Part shown: in pieces, positions 39,180 through 52,200 of the stretch
Layout of the letters: each line of letters opens with the position of its first letter
How positions within the stretch are numbered: the stretch's first letter is position 1
Origin: Cardinalis cardinalis
Lineage: Eukaryota > Chordata > Aves > Passeriformes > Cardinalidae
Reading direction: 5' to 3'
Length of the DNA: 64,000 nucleotides
NCBI GenBank assembly: GCA_014549065.1
Contig: JACDOX010000031.1
Span: 3,090,686-3,154,685, forward strand
The notes under the pieces: generated by a model
Databases searched by the model: none
Told to the model about the DNA's origin: nothing
Seen by the model: only the letters and a program-made list of their open reading frames with translations
Position numbers and translations under genes: made by a program

Positions 39180-39345
39180 AAATGCATGTTGGCAACATTT
39201 AAAACTTGTTAATTAGGAATTCTTAGCACTTAATTAGAATTGCCTTTAGAATTGGCCCTAATTCTACTATAGTTTATTGCTTGTGGAATCTAATTTGGCA
39301 GTTTTGTACATAAGCATTTTGATCGTTCTGTCTTNAGTGAGAAGA
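39180..39345. promoter_or_regulatory. Candidate homeodomain-site-rich intronic element
   Basis: Two identical octamers TTAATTAG (39209-39216 and 39230-39237) lie 21 bp apart, about two DNA turns, within a TAATT-rich block that also contains cctaattc and ctaatttgg. TAATTA cores are classic homeodomain sites, and KLF genes often carry long-range enhancers in their introns. Spacing and motifs are seen directly. Enhancer function is inference, and AT-rich sequence gives such motifs by chance. Confidence 0.3.
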
Positions 39346-41405
39346 TACCTTGTGAGTAGTTAGGTATTGGCTTGATCTAGCAGTTGATGCAGTCAGTCAG
39401 ATAAAAATGTTATTTTATACAATTTTTAAAAACATTTGGTGGGTACTTAAAAATTCTTATTAATGAATTGAGGTGCTTTGTATTTTATTCACTAAATGAA
39501 CAGAAGTCAAGAGTTTCCCCTTTTTTTGAACTGTGTTTTCCCTTTTTTTAAGCTTTGTACTACTCATCAACTTTAATATTAGTATTTTCTCAGGAGTTTC
39601 CACTGAAGTGTGTGGGGAGCAGGAAACCTCAAACTATTGTCAAATAAAACGTAGATTGGGTTGAGACAGGGTGTTAAACATTTGCAGTTTGGGAGTTTCA
39701 TCACAGCATACGCCCTTTCTTTAAACATGTCAGAATAAGCAGTGAGTTTGCTCCATGGTGAGAGGCAGGTACAGCAATTGCTGCTACTCCACATGTGTGT
39801 AAGGTGTGGGGAAAGGTCATGGAGAAATGCTTAGTTTCTGGCATGTNGTCTGACATTTTCATCTGAGTGTGCAATCATTCAGTTTTGTTTAATTAATCCT
39901 GTGTTATTTTGGCCTNTCCTTGAATCAAATGAGCTTTATATGCTTTTGCTAACTGACTGTGCTTCTGAGGCTGACACTGGTCACAGCTCTAACTGGCAGC
40001 TGGAACAGGGCCATTGAAAGAGCACTTGGTTTCACCACTTACTGCCTGTGGTATCTGTGACTTTGTACATGAACTATGACAGATGGTTTCTGAGGCTCTG
40101 TGTGAACCTTCCTACGATACCTGGTNTTGGAAGGTGCAGTGCGCACAAGGTGTCCTCCTCCTCCTCAAGGCTGCTGTTCCTGTCATGGGCAGCATGACAG
40201 GCTGAGCTGGAAATGAGCCACTGACTTCTGGGAACAAGTTGTTCTCTTATAGGTGTCATATACTGCTCTATTTTTAATAGCAAGAAACCCCAAAAGTTTT
40301 TAAAAATTGGGTNTGAACAAAGTAAATCTGAAACAAAAAATAAGTCTTAGCTGAAATTCCTGAATTTTGGTTGTTACAAAGGGTGGCTTTTCCTTGTTTC
40401 CCTTTTCGTTCTGCCTCTGTGTTGGAGCTCCCAGATCAGTGAGAAACAAGGAATTANCCTTACTTACCTGCTGCATAGAAGCAGTGCCAGTTGCCTAACA
40501 TTTCTGTGCCTCAGTTGCTAGAAGGCACTAGGCAGATTTAACGTCTGCATATTATATTGCTCTCGTCCAGAGGATACAGTTTGTAATGTCTGTGGTTTAT
40601 AAGAAGCCCAATTTTGGCCCTGACCATNAATTTATTGGCATGTTTTATTTTAGGGGAGTGAACATGACACCTGGAGGAGGACAGAAACCTCAGTTTTGTT
40701 GCTGAGCTGAAGGGTTGGGTACGATCCCATGCAGCAGTGGGACAGACGGTATTATTGGTAGGGTGTTTGTTTACTTTGAAACACAAATGGCAAGGGCTGG
40801 TTTAATTTCTGAAGCAATTGATGATGCCCAGGCCTATGAAAGGGATTTCTTGGATTGTTTCACTGCTCCCTCTGGAGCTTTGCAGTTTTAGAGCTGAAGG
40901 TGCTGTTGCTTTGAGGTGATGGACCCTTTGGACTGCATGGAATGATGGTGCCAAGCAGATCCTGTAGAAAGCATCTTCCCTTCTTGGCAAAAAGCAACAA
41001 TGTTGGGCCTNCCACATAACATCTCATGCACAAATTTTGGACTAAATTGTTGACTACTGCTACATGCTAAATGTTCCTTCTATTCTCCAGCACACAGAAT
41101 CCATGTTGTATCTGTCTTTATGGAAGCAGACTTTGCACAGTGGAAGGTGGGGGAACTGTGCCAGGCAGCGCCCTGTGCTTTCAGCAGCTAATTTTCTGAC
41201 CAGAGCAGGTCCAGTCAGAATTCAAAGTAAAATTGTAGTCACTGTATATCTGCTGGCAAGCTCCTGGGCAATGCCATTTAATATTAATTTGCTCAGCAAG
41301 TACAAAATAGTCACAATTTAGACAACAGTGAAGGTAACCTTTAAGTAATATGTGCAAATTTGGTCATTGTAATACTAGAAAAATTAATCTGTTTCTTGTT
41401 CCAAT

Positions 41406-41416
41406 TTTTTTTTTTT
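41406..41416 (+). repeat. Poly-T run
   Basis: Eleven T in a row. No recognisable retroposon body flanks it. Confidence 0.75.
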
Positions 41417-44400
41417 GCCAGGTGGTGGTGAGGTTTGTTTTTAATTTTAAGTCTTATTCATCTTCAAACTCTTCTGTGAGCTCTTCTTCAGTTTTGAGGA
41501 CAGTTGACATATGATATTAGAGCACTGCTTTGGAAATTGAGCAAGAGATTTAAAAAAAAACACTTGTCTTATAATAGTGATCAAGGAGAAGTGGCAATTT
41601 AAATCAATTACTAGAGTTTTGTTGTTATCTGTGTTTTTGTTGGGTTTTTGGGAAAAAGTAGTGAGTTTTGGCTTGATAGTAGTCTTTACTACTTGTCTGT
41701 ACGTCAAAAAACCCAAAGGAGAAACTATCAAGAGTTTATTTTACTATTACATATCAAGTGTTCTGAAAAGACATCTTTTAAAATAATTCTTGTGAAAGAT
41801 AAATGTAGTACAGGCTTTCTGCACATGTACCCTTTCTTAAATATGTGCCACTCCTAAATGGTGGCTCTTTTCCCTCTCTTTTTTTGATACAGAGGTTGGG
41901 CTTTTTTCATTATGTGGGACTTCTAAGTGTAAGGTTAAGAAAATCCACAGATACTTAATGAATCCATTGATATTCACAAAAGTCAAATATTCTATGCATN
42001 TTGTATTAGAAGGAAAACAGTGAAGCCATTAATGTTGATAAAAGTTAAATGTGAGGCTTTGGTGTAAGTACTGTTGGTTGTCATCTATTGTGTCTGAATT
42101 CTGTACCACAGGAAGGATCCATGATGCTTTGTAGAAGCACTAAAACTGGCAGGACAGCAGAGCTGATGTAAAGGGATTTTAAGCCATCAAAGCTGANGGG
42201 GTTGCCTGCTGAGTTTGAGAAATAGCAGATTGGCCTCTAGTTGCCAATGCACTTGATGATCCTCTGTCACCTGGAAGCTGCTCATGTCTCTTCAGTTCTA
42301 TTTATATTCCCTAAAANTAACCTAGACCCAAGCTAATAAAAAAGATTTTAGCAGCAAAATTTGAGATTTCCGTTATCTTCACTGAGTATTGTCTCGACAT
42401 GAAGTCTTTTCCTGGAGACAGATCTGTAAAAATATGTTGCAAATTACAACATAGCTACATCCTTAGGGATTTCAGTACTTCATAGTTTTGGAAGTCTGCT
42501 GTTTTCAAAATTAGTATTATTTTCTTCAAGAGATCTAGGCAATGGACTGGGAGTTTGAGAAACTTGTTTTGCGCGTGCACATCTTTGTACTGGTATGAGT
42601 GGGATACAGCTGCACAGGTCTGGTATTTCTAGCNAGGATCTGAGCTTGGGAGCATGTGCTGAAGGCCAACCCTTGCATGTGCCTCAGGCACTGACATTAT
42701 CAAATCACAGCCCCTGTTGAGGTCTGGGCTCTACCTGGCAGGCACAATTGTAGTAGGAGACCACACTCAGAATCCTTCCTATAAAGCTNAGAGCTGTGAT
42801 GCCTCCCTGTTCACTGGATGCCTTGTAGTCTGTGTCCCTTCTCACCAAAGAAAATTAATTTTGAATTGAAATGAACTAGAACCAACCCCCCCCCAGTTTC
42901 ATATGAAAACAGTAAGAAGTCTAAGGCTTTACTTCACTTTTTTTGCACAAATTGTTTTGGCTTTCCTTGAAGCAACAGTAAAGGCAAACTGTAGTTTTCT
43001 GATGAATTTGTCTGAAAATTGAAGTTAGGAGTAAAATACAGAACTACCAGAATCTCTACTTTCATTATGAACATTTCACACACCTNTGGATATAATTGCG
43101 TATGATGAAGATCTTATGGCAAGACATNGGCTGTTACCCCCAGTTCCCTGGCAGGACTCCCAGTTAAGTGATTCTCTTCTAGCCACGTGAATATACTTTC
43201 TTTAACTGGTGTGTTTCATCTTAGAGAGGACTGCATTAAAGTGAGTAACAGATCTCATTGTATGGTGTATAAAGGTCTTCAGAAAGTTAAGGTCTTCCTT
43301 GGCTTCGTCTCCCTATGAAGATTGTNATATTTCATAAGAGATGCTAATCCTTCATTTTTCTGTTATCCCTTGAAACTAAGAGAAAATAANAATTTCACAT
43401 TTTGAAAAACTTACCTAGTCATACCATTAAATGGTTCTACTTTACCTCGAGTGGATCACTTCACATTTTTTGTCTTGGTGTGTTATGCTGACTCTTGCTT
43501 TGATGAATAACTTCAGTAATGTAAGCAAAGAGAATAATATAAATTTGGGTATATTTGTTGGGAAAAATTAACAAGGTAATCTTATTAATAGGGCATATAA
43601 CTGACATGGGTTACTTCATGTTAGTTCAGTGATATTTCTAAGATGTCTGTATAAAAAAGCAAGACTTAAAGCCCTCTGTTTATCAACTGTCAAGAACATT
43701 GTTATAACAAAAATTACCCCAAGAATATAATGATGAATTAGGAAATTATTGCAGGTACAGAAAACTTGTGTAAAAAAAACCTGAAGATGAGGCAGGGGAA
43801 TTTTGTGTCATAGCTTTGGGTCAGAAGGACTGCCTGAAAGCTGTTCACGGCTCTTAGCTGTTCAAATGTACTCCCCTTTAGCTTGAAACTTTGTACTGTG
43901 GCTTGAATGGTGAATTNGAGGCTACTCTTCCCTCAACTGATACTTCATTTCTCAAAATCAAAGACTGTAGTGTTAGAGTTAAACTTGTACAGAAAAGTGA
44001 AGGAATATTTGGAATGAAGCTGGGCCTGGGCAGAAGGAAGCTGGGGGTGGAGGTGCTTAGTTTTAGTCTTTGTTTCTCTTTNTTTTCATCCAGCTCCATT
44101 TGCAATAATTAATTTCCCCCAAATGAAGTCAATTTTGCCTGTGTCAGTACCCCATAAGTGATTTTCTTGTCATTATCTCATCTCCGAAGTTTTTCTGTAT
44201 TGTCTTCTTCGCTTGTGCTGTTGAGGGAGAGGAGCAATGCAGCAGTGGCTTGGATGGGTATAGCCATATGGTAGATGGCTAAGGTCAAGCCCNCAAGAGT
44301 TTTGAAAACTGAATTGTTAGCTGAACCTTTCAGGTCACCATGGAAAAAAGCAGAACCNTCAGTGTCTCTGTCTTAACCAGTGTGCAACTCTGTTCACACT

Positions 44401-45000
44401 TCACTGAGAACTAAGTTCTCTTCAGTGAGAAGAGTGAGACTAGTGGCAGCAGTATCCAGCATCATCTGCCTTGCCTCTGTATTGCTTGTGTGTTCAGGAG
44501 TGGAACAAGNCAAGGAGACTTTCTTTCACAAGAATGTACATGTTTATCAGTCCATGTGATTGGATTGGCAGGAAGTGTNAGGTCTGAGTTCTGGGTGCTC
44601 TGAAGTCTGAGCTCAGTGCTTGCTTTCTGGGGTTGCCAGGAGTAAGGCTTTAGTACTGAGTAGNTAGATGTGAAAATCTTGGAGAGTGGGAGAAAAAACT
44701 ATGATGTGGGGTGAGAATATCTGGTTTCTGTCATATTATGCTTAGAAGAAATCNTAAAGGGGGTTTAGGGGTGTCTTTGGTGGTGTCTCAGAACAGGAGG
44801 TCAGTTGTGCCATCAGATCCTCTCTGGTTGTTAAAAGTTTGCAGTGTCCCAAAATGTATGGCTTGGCCAAATGAAAAACTTGCCTACAAAACNTTAGCAC
44901 TTCTTGTGAATGGCAAATGTCATAATAGTGTAATTTATCATTAAAGAAATGCTACAGGGTGCTGAGGGAGTTTGTATCAGGATGAAATAACAAAATTTGG

Positions 45001-45057
45001 TACTGAAAGTACTAAAGTACTAAAAGTCCTGAAGTACTTTTCTAAAGTACTGAAAGA
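45001..45057. repeat. AGTACT palindrome cluster
   Basis: The palindrome AGTACT occurs four times in 44 bp (45008, 45016, 45033 and 45046), embedded in degenerate tactgaaagt units. It looks like a decayed short tandem repeat that can also fold on itself. Confidence 0.85.
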
Positions 45058-46019
45058 TAATTTGATTAAAAGTTGCAATGNAAAGCCGTTCTCATGAAGA
45101 AAATGCCAGTGATGGCTGTAGAGGTGCTGTGCTGAAAATGTAGGCTTTTTAGGGGTGGGAGAGTCTNGTTATTAACTGACTGCCACAGCTTCTCAGAAGA
45201 GCCTGTAAGCTTGAAAGNTTATCTGTCTTGTGTGACAACTGCTCTAGTAGCAGTTGCCCATATAGACCTGGGCATGATTTGTGTTTTTAATTAATATTTC
45301 AAGAGAATAAATGTCCAAAAGTGATTAGTGGCAGGTTCCAGCGGATGGGACTGAGAAAGAGAGCATTATCTCTTTTAGGATGAGTTACTCATCTGAGAGA
45401 ACAGGTGTTTTGGTGAGGTCATGCAGTGTTTGCCTTGATTGTCTGCCTGGTGGAGGACCTACATCTGCTGTGCATTTTACGAATGTAGTAAAGGAGTCCA
45501 CCAGGAGGGTTGAGGTGGGAGACTAAAAAAGGAAGGACTGTCACACAAATCAAGGTACCCTTCACCTGAGCAATTTTGGGGGCTGGAAGTTAGCTACCAC
45601 AGTTAATGAAGAAAATGGGGTTGCCTGAATAGTGCATTGGCTCAATACATCACATCACCTGTCTCTGCCAGCGGGTCTCATGAGCGTCATCAGTTAATGT
45701 GGGCACTGGAGCAGCCTGGCCTCACTCCGCTGTGGATGCTCCATCTGCTTGCCTGACCTTGAAGGCTCCTNGAAGAGCTCAATTCATATCTCCAGCCCCA
45801 GTGGGAGTAACTCAAGCCCCTTTGCCTTAGGTGACAGCCCGCTCTGTGCAAACCTCAACAATTATACCTGGTTTGCTGCATGGCTTTGAACATACTGTGG
45901 TGCAAGCACTGGTTATGGCAGGAGAGCGCTGTTTGGAAGGATCAGCTCTCTGGGTGACTTTGGGCTGAATGTGTCATCCCTGTGATCACACACAGACTGG
46001 ATCTAGCAGAGGTAGTGGC

Positions 46020-47030
46020 CTCTCAGGATCACACAATGTACTTCAATTTATAAATGCGGAAGAGATCAGATAGTTTGGAAATAATTTACTCCTGTGATTA
46101 TTGCTCCTGTGAATTATAAATTACCCGGAAGGCAGAGCTGTTCGTAGCCAGAGTATTTGCTCTTCAGACCAGCACTCAAAAGGCTGCTTTTAAGAAATAA
46201 GATTTTTGGAGAACAAAAGGAGAAGAGAACACGATGAAAATTTAGTTAAATGTAAATGTGTNAAATGGTACATGAACTAGTCAGGTTTTCATGATTTATC
46301 AGTTTTAAACTTCAAAGGCTCTGTTTAGCTTGCATTTTTAAAACTAATGAGTTTATCACAGCCAGTGGGGGAAAAAATGGTTCAAGTATATCAGCTGTAA
46401 ATTGGTACAAAGCACTAAAAGGGACATTAGCTTCTAATCAGATTCTAACAGTTCATTAAACCTGCCTTTCCTCCGTGGCACTTTGTCTTCCCCCCTCCTT
46501 CTGCCTGTGCCTCCTGTGTAAGCCAGCCTCGTCCCTTTGCTCAGGCGGGTAAAACTTCCTCAGGGACACGGTGCAGCAGCAGCTCATCCTTCTTTGTCTA
46601 TGAGCTAAACAGCCTAAGGGATGTTTGATGATAGTGTATTCCTGATCTTGCTGTAAAATTCAACTGTGCTGCTTATAAATCAAGAAAGCAGAGGGACCTC
46701 TCAACTTGCAAAATAGGCNCTGGGGGAGCCAGGAACGCCACGCTGGCTTCTGCTCCTTATCCACCTCAAACCACATCCAAACTGATGGGGCTCAGTGACA
46801 CCTGAGATCTGCCGCTAATAAGTAAACAGCGCAGGGCCCTTGCTGGGGAGAAAGATGTAAAGCCAGGCAAAATTTCATCCAACTTCTTTGTGGCATCGGA
46901 GACCCTTCGTGTGTTTTTTCCACCTTGTGCCTCAAACACTGAATNAAGATCAAGGTGCACAAAATAATTTGCTCAGCAAACATAGGAAGAACTTGTTTTT
47001 CTTCTCCTTCTTGTTGTGTCAACCTTTAAA
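46020..47030. promoter_or_regulatory. Candidate conserved noncoding stretch
   Basis: About 1 kb with no recognised transposon, no simple repeat and several scattered CpGs, unlike the surrounding intron. It is roughly 1.8 kb upstream of the second KLF12 coding exon. No open frame has a recognisable domain. It could be an enhancer or simply unique sequence. This cannot be settled without alignment. Confidence 0.2.
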
Positions 47031-48783
47031 AGTACAGTAGATGCACAGCAGTAGCATAGCATGGAGTGAGACATCTCAATAGCTTGACTGGTTTCCATTC
47101 TCACATGTTTGAATGCAGAGGTGTCTGTTGAAAATTAGTTGTTTAATCTGAAATTTTGTAATTCTAAGCATTTAGAGCTTTTGTGAATGATCTAAATCTA
47201 CTTTTAAAGGGAAGAAATAGAGATTGCACTTGCTTACCTGCTTCACCATCAAACTCCTTCCAATCCTCTAGTAAGTAACCACAGCTCTGGGTGCTAAAAT
47301 ACACAAGATTTAAAGTGAGGGTGACAGGGGTTTTAAGCAGGTAATTTCCTCTGCTTTTGGCAGCATGTTGGGCATATCAGTTTCCTTTTTCAACATGCTT
47401 TTTAAATTACAGTAAAGGAGTATGCAAAAAANAAATACTTTCTGCAGTATATCCTGGAAGGTGGAGGCCTTGGGATGAGATGTATCGTTGGAGAAAAAGA
47501 AACTGTTTAAAGTAGTTTAAGGTTTTAAAATGTNCTTTGGGAAGCTCCATTCTGATAGACCATTTTCCTTAAACTTCCACTGAAGCAAGCGTGATAAGAA
47601 ACAGGGCTATGAATACATTCCTTATGAATAATGGCACCACACAGTGCTGAATGGATCTGCTGCCTGTGAAACACAGGGAAAATGTGTTTTTTTCCCATTC
47701 TAATGCAGTTAGAGGACTATGAGGTACCAGAGAAGAGGTGAGTTTCCAGTCTAGAGTCTTCCAGACAGGGCTGCAGATTAATAACTGACTGTGAATGAGT
47801 CACTTGTAGGTGAAGTGTGCTCCAGTTCCATTATTTGAAAAATGGGTGTGATGTCTTCAGATTTCTGTAGTACTGACCAAGATGTCTGTATTTGTAAGCT
47901 CACATTCTAGCTTGAAGGATAAAATGGTTTTTATTCTCTNCATGTTATCCAGACTGAATGGCAGCTGAAGACACTTTCAAACACCAGCCTTGAGCCTTGT
48001 CTGGAGTAGAAAATTGATTCAGGTTGAGGTACTGTTTGAATTGAAGGCACAAGAGGATTCTTTTGTATGTCCTCATAAACTGCTCCAGTGACAGCAGGAA
48101 AGTTGATTCAGGGAACCACAGTTCTGCAAATCCTTTTTCAGCTTGAAGCTCTTGGCATATAGTGCCCATAACTTCATGGACAGTGCATGTTTTTAACTCG
48201 CTTTTTTATCTCTCTCAGAGATAATTTATTTTGTCTCAGAGGTGTGTGGAGATTTTCATTAGCAAATGGTGATAACGTTNTAAGACAATGGTAAGAAATT
48301 TGAGCAATTGTGTATTAATTTAAATGTGTGTGGGTACAGGCCTTCGCTGTAACTTTTCTCCATGAAAGCTTTCTCTACCAGAAGTACAAGTGTTTTGACT
48401 GAAATCAACTATACCTAAGCATACTGCCAAAACCTTCAAACTGTTTGACACCACTGCTTTCCTTTTCAGTACTGAAGCAAGGAATTAATATATGTGTACC
48501 GGTGTAATTAATTTCAAATTACGAAATAGTAATTGGAGATGATTTTTCCTTGTTGCTTATGAAGATTTAGTTCTCTTTTAAGGATAACTGAAAGTGATTT
48601 ACTGTTTTAGCAGAAGTAGTATTTTGGCAGCTACTCCTTGAAATTGCTATTACATCCTCCTNGTTAACTTCACTTCCGCTGAAAGAAACATACTTCTACA
48701 GTATTGTAGAACTTAAACCAGTGAATTGAAACAAGTGGTTTTTCCAGAATTTTTTTGTTAACCTTGTCCTTTTTTTGCCTTAG

Positions 48784-48873
48784 GACATCAGCGCCTTTGA
48801 GANCAGAATGTTAATGCTTGATGGGATGCCGGCAGTCAGAGTCAAAACAGAGCTGCTGGAATCTGAGCAAGGG
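48784..48873 (+). CDS. KLF12: KLF12 second coding exon: conserved N-terminal block
   Basis: This exon has 30 codons and is flanked by a polypyrimidine tract with AG (ttttttgccttag, AG at 48782-48783) and a donor (ggg|gtaagc, GT at 48874-48875). A branch-point-like ttaac lies at 48758-48762. It translates as DISAFEXRMLML followed by DGMPAVRVKTELLESEQG, which is the known KLF12 N-terminal region with two or three substitutions before FEN. Both exon phases are 0, so it joins the exon at 24486-24549 cleanly. The X comes from an N at 48803 in the codon ANC, which is Asn (AAC) in other KLF12 proteins. The segment V-K-T-E fits the psi-K-x-E SUMO-acceptor pattern, which is an inference. Internal ATGs at 48808, 48814 and 48823 could start a shorter protein. 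The remaining exons, including the CtBP-binding region and the three C2H2 fingers, are outside the window. The identity is near certain. Confidence 0.96.
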
Positions 48874-49195
48874 GTAAGCAGAGGTTTGTGTGACCTCACT
48901 CTGGTAACCCTTCCCCAGCTTCTCTGTGGTTAGCTGTCCCTCCCATTTTCTTTTCTGTTTTTCTTTATTTCTGCTGTTCTGGAACATATTTTCTTGGGAC
49001 TTGTACTGGTGAGCATCTAGTCTGATCTGCTGGGAGCACAGAACAAAACTCTGCAGAAGGCTTACNGAAATCATCTGGGATAGCTGGGATGCTGTTGGTG
49101 TAATTTTGCACCTATTATAAAAAGGCGCAGTTTAATTTAAAAAAAAGGAAGAACGAATAGATTTAATTAAAGGAAACCATATGTCTGGGAAGTCC

Positions 49196-49213
49196 ATGTA
49201 TGTATGTATGTAT
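49196..49213. repeat. Short ATGT microsatellite
   Basis: Four and a half ATGT units, about 320 bp downstream of the KLF12 exon. Confidence 0.88.
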
Positions 49214-52200
49214 CTTTGCTGTTCTGCCTTCTTGGGATACTTGCCCTACTGCATCCTTTATATCCTTGTTTCATCCTTTATATGCTCGTCCTGCTCCATT
49301 TTCTGTTTGTGGAAACCTGTTCTCTCTCTGGTGAAATGCACTTGTTTATCNTTAGGATAAGAGGACTAAAGCTGCTATCACATCAGCTGCTGGATGTGGT
49401 ACAGATCATGAATTGGATTTTGATTGTTTTATGCAGAACTTGTTGTTGGAGTGATAGCTTTTAGGAACATGGGAGGGTATTTTCTTGCAAATGTGGTATC
49501 AATGATTGTAGATTATAGCAAGGGTATCTGTTCTAGTAGATTTTTTTTAATCATGAAACTTTGTTTCCTTGTGTACATGGTATGTTATTACAAAGAGTCC
49601 AAGCCACTTTACTAATCTGAAGACAGATGCCTTCAACAAGCAGCCTAATAGAAGCAGCAATGCTATTGCCTTGTAGGGATGGGCTTTTGCCTAATTCTGT
49701 TACTTGGCTTTTCCCCTTTCTGCTATTTTTTCAGTTATTTAATTGAGAATTTGAATGATACAGAAAAGAGTGAGTTAACGTTCAGGATTACTTAATTTGA
49801 AATACTTGGAAGGAAATACCAGTTTTTCAGGGTGTTTTTGAGGCTTTAANTTTGAGAGGAAGAAAAAGGTTGGCGTTTAATCAAGTTCTTGCTCACCTCT
49901 GTCTTCTTGAGAGCAAGTGCCCTCAGAAATTACTCCAATACAATGCAGTTTGTGGAAATGTAAAAATTGAACTATTGTGTGAGCTGCGATGATGAAAAGA
50001 CAGATCCATTCATTTTTAATACCTTCTGGATGCTTTGCATTATGTCTTCTTATGTAACAGAGACGTTTCTGNATAGTGTTCAGAAGACAAAGGTTCCATT
50101 GACATTTGTCTTTGTTCAGTATAAAATAAATTCTGTGCATGATGCATATTGCTGGCTCCTTTATNAGAGTACTTCCCTTAGCAAACCGTGGGTTGTTTCT
50201 GGAAGACCTGCTTGGTGTCTTAGGAACTGGAAGGAAATGAATAATCTATATAATTTTTTAATTTCCTTAGAGTTTTTAAAGAAAATTTTATGGACTTCTG
50301 TATAAGCAGAAAATGATGTCACTTTTTCCTCCAGTGACTGAGCTATTGGACAAAGAGCTTGTTTGATTTTGTATTTTATGCACTTTAGTACTAATTAAGT
50401 AGTGTCTGGTCAAGAGTCTCTGGCACCTTTATGATTCTTCATTAGGGAACAATCAATAAATACAAAATGAATTCTCCAGTTCACTAGCAGAGGAGCTGGC
50501 CATTAGGATGGCAATTTTCCAGCAAACAGCTTAAACTCTGAAGAGAGCTGGTTGAAACAGATGTTTGGCATGGACTTCGGAGACTGCTTTGAATGTAGAT
50601 GTTGGTATACATAACAGGGACAAGTGTTTGAAGGATGTGATTACCAAAATCAGCACGTGGAGCTATTTGGGAAGATGAATATCATAACTGGGAAGCATGG
50701 AGTAGGAACTAAAGTGTGATCCAAGTAGTAGGAGTTTGAAATTGTGGTGTCTGTCTGTGTTGTTACAGCGCCCAAAGTNGCTAGATTTGCACCTCCATCA
50801 CAGCATATGTGTGGACAGGGAGATGCGACTTCTACTTGAAACTTTGGGAACTAGGATGGCATTTTGAGTCTTCTGAGCATAATGGCCAAAGCTTCATCAC
50901 TTAAGCACTGAACACCAGACAAACTCTTCCAAAACTCGGAGGAAGACATTTGGGTTTTTTGCTGTTTTGACNTGGTATCAGCTGCTGGCTCTAGGTTTAC
51001 AAGGGCAAAAGTGAGACATGGGTTAAGGGTTATGTAAAAAAGGTTTCATCTGTGATTGGAGAATCATGAAGGCAATATCAGTTGTGGAGGAGGGAAACCA
51101 ACAGGGTCTGGAGCACCAGTGGCCCTTGAGCAGGATGGTGAGCATTGCTCTGTCAGACCAGAGAACACNGAGTTGTCATGCTTTGCCCATGAGGCTTTAA
51201 GGTACTATTGTCTTAGAAGTGCTACAGGACCACTTTGAGTTGTCTCCTGTTTAAGATCCCATATTTCAAATAAACATCTTCCTAATTTTAAAGAATGTTT
51301 TTAAGGATATGTGCCTGTTCCTTGTAGGAATGTTGAATGCTTTTCTGCAGGACACATAAATGNGTGTGTTATCCAGAAAAGATGTTTTCTCTGTAGTTGT
51401 GCCTTGGATGACTACCTTGTGATTCATGGCCTCCAAGGTGAGCTTCACACACAGGACCTTGCGGGGGGAATTTGGGTGTTATCTGGCCATTTATGAATGC
51501 AGAACTGCGTTGCACACCCAGCTGGTCCTCCTTTGACCTATTTACTAAAGAAATAGAAAATACCCAGCTTAGAATTCTTGGTAAAGTGAAAAAGGATCAT
51601 TCCAATAACTGGACAACGTGGAAGTAAAAAAAAACTCAGAAGGAACATTCCCACCTGCAGCACCAAAATGAAAGTTTTTATAGAAACAACACCAGCTTTT
51701 AACCTTGAGATACTTTTTCACTTACTTTTTGTGACATACAGTTGTGAAAAATGTGGCATGTGGCCATGCACATTTCATTCATAAGAAATTAATCTTCCCT
51801 GTACTGCTCTGGGCAGCTTGATCTTCACCAGGTTGTCTCTTGACTGTGTATGCTGGTAGTAGAAGTCATGCATGATGTAGATGAGAGCCACGACAGAGCA
51901 GATACTAGCACTTCTTGCTGTATTTGGATACCAAGCTAGGCAATCAATCCATTATATTCCCTTNTTTCCTGTTTTAATTTGGACTTCAGTCTTTTTGCAA
52001 AAGAGGTTAAGTATAATGTGAGATTCTTCTCTGCCATTTGTGCATGAGCTCCAAAATCTTTTAACTTTTGTGTTACGTGTTTTGTTTTGTTTCATGATTG
52101 CTCTTTCGCTGTATTTGGGTGCTCCGTCCAAACTTGTTCTGATACCNCTGAGAAGTTTTTTAAGTAGTTTTCTTAAAAAGTAGTCTCAGCCATTACACTG

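Larger units (their letters stand above)
24550..48783 (+). other. KLF12: KLF12 intron, 24.2 kb
   Basis: This stretch lies between the two recognised KLF12 exons, starting with gttggt and ending with ccttag. It contains one long CR1 copy (35117-35755), one CR1 3' tip (38664-38736), small tandem repeats near 28.3, 38.85 and 45.0 kb, and stretches rich in homeodomain-like TAATTA sites near 39.2 and 48.5 kb. No further exon was recognised. The open frames of 60-110 codons here show no domain, no paired splice sites and no compositional bias, and they look like chance frames. Human KLF12 spans several hundred kb with very long introns, so this size is normal. Confidence 0.85.
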
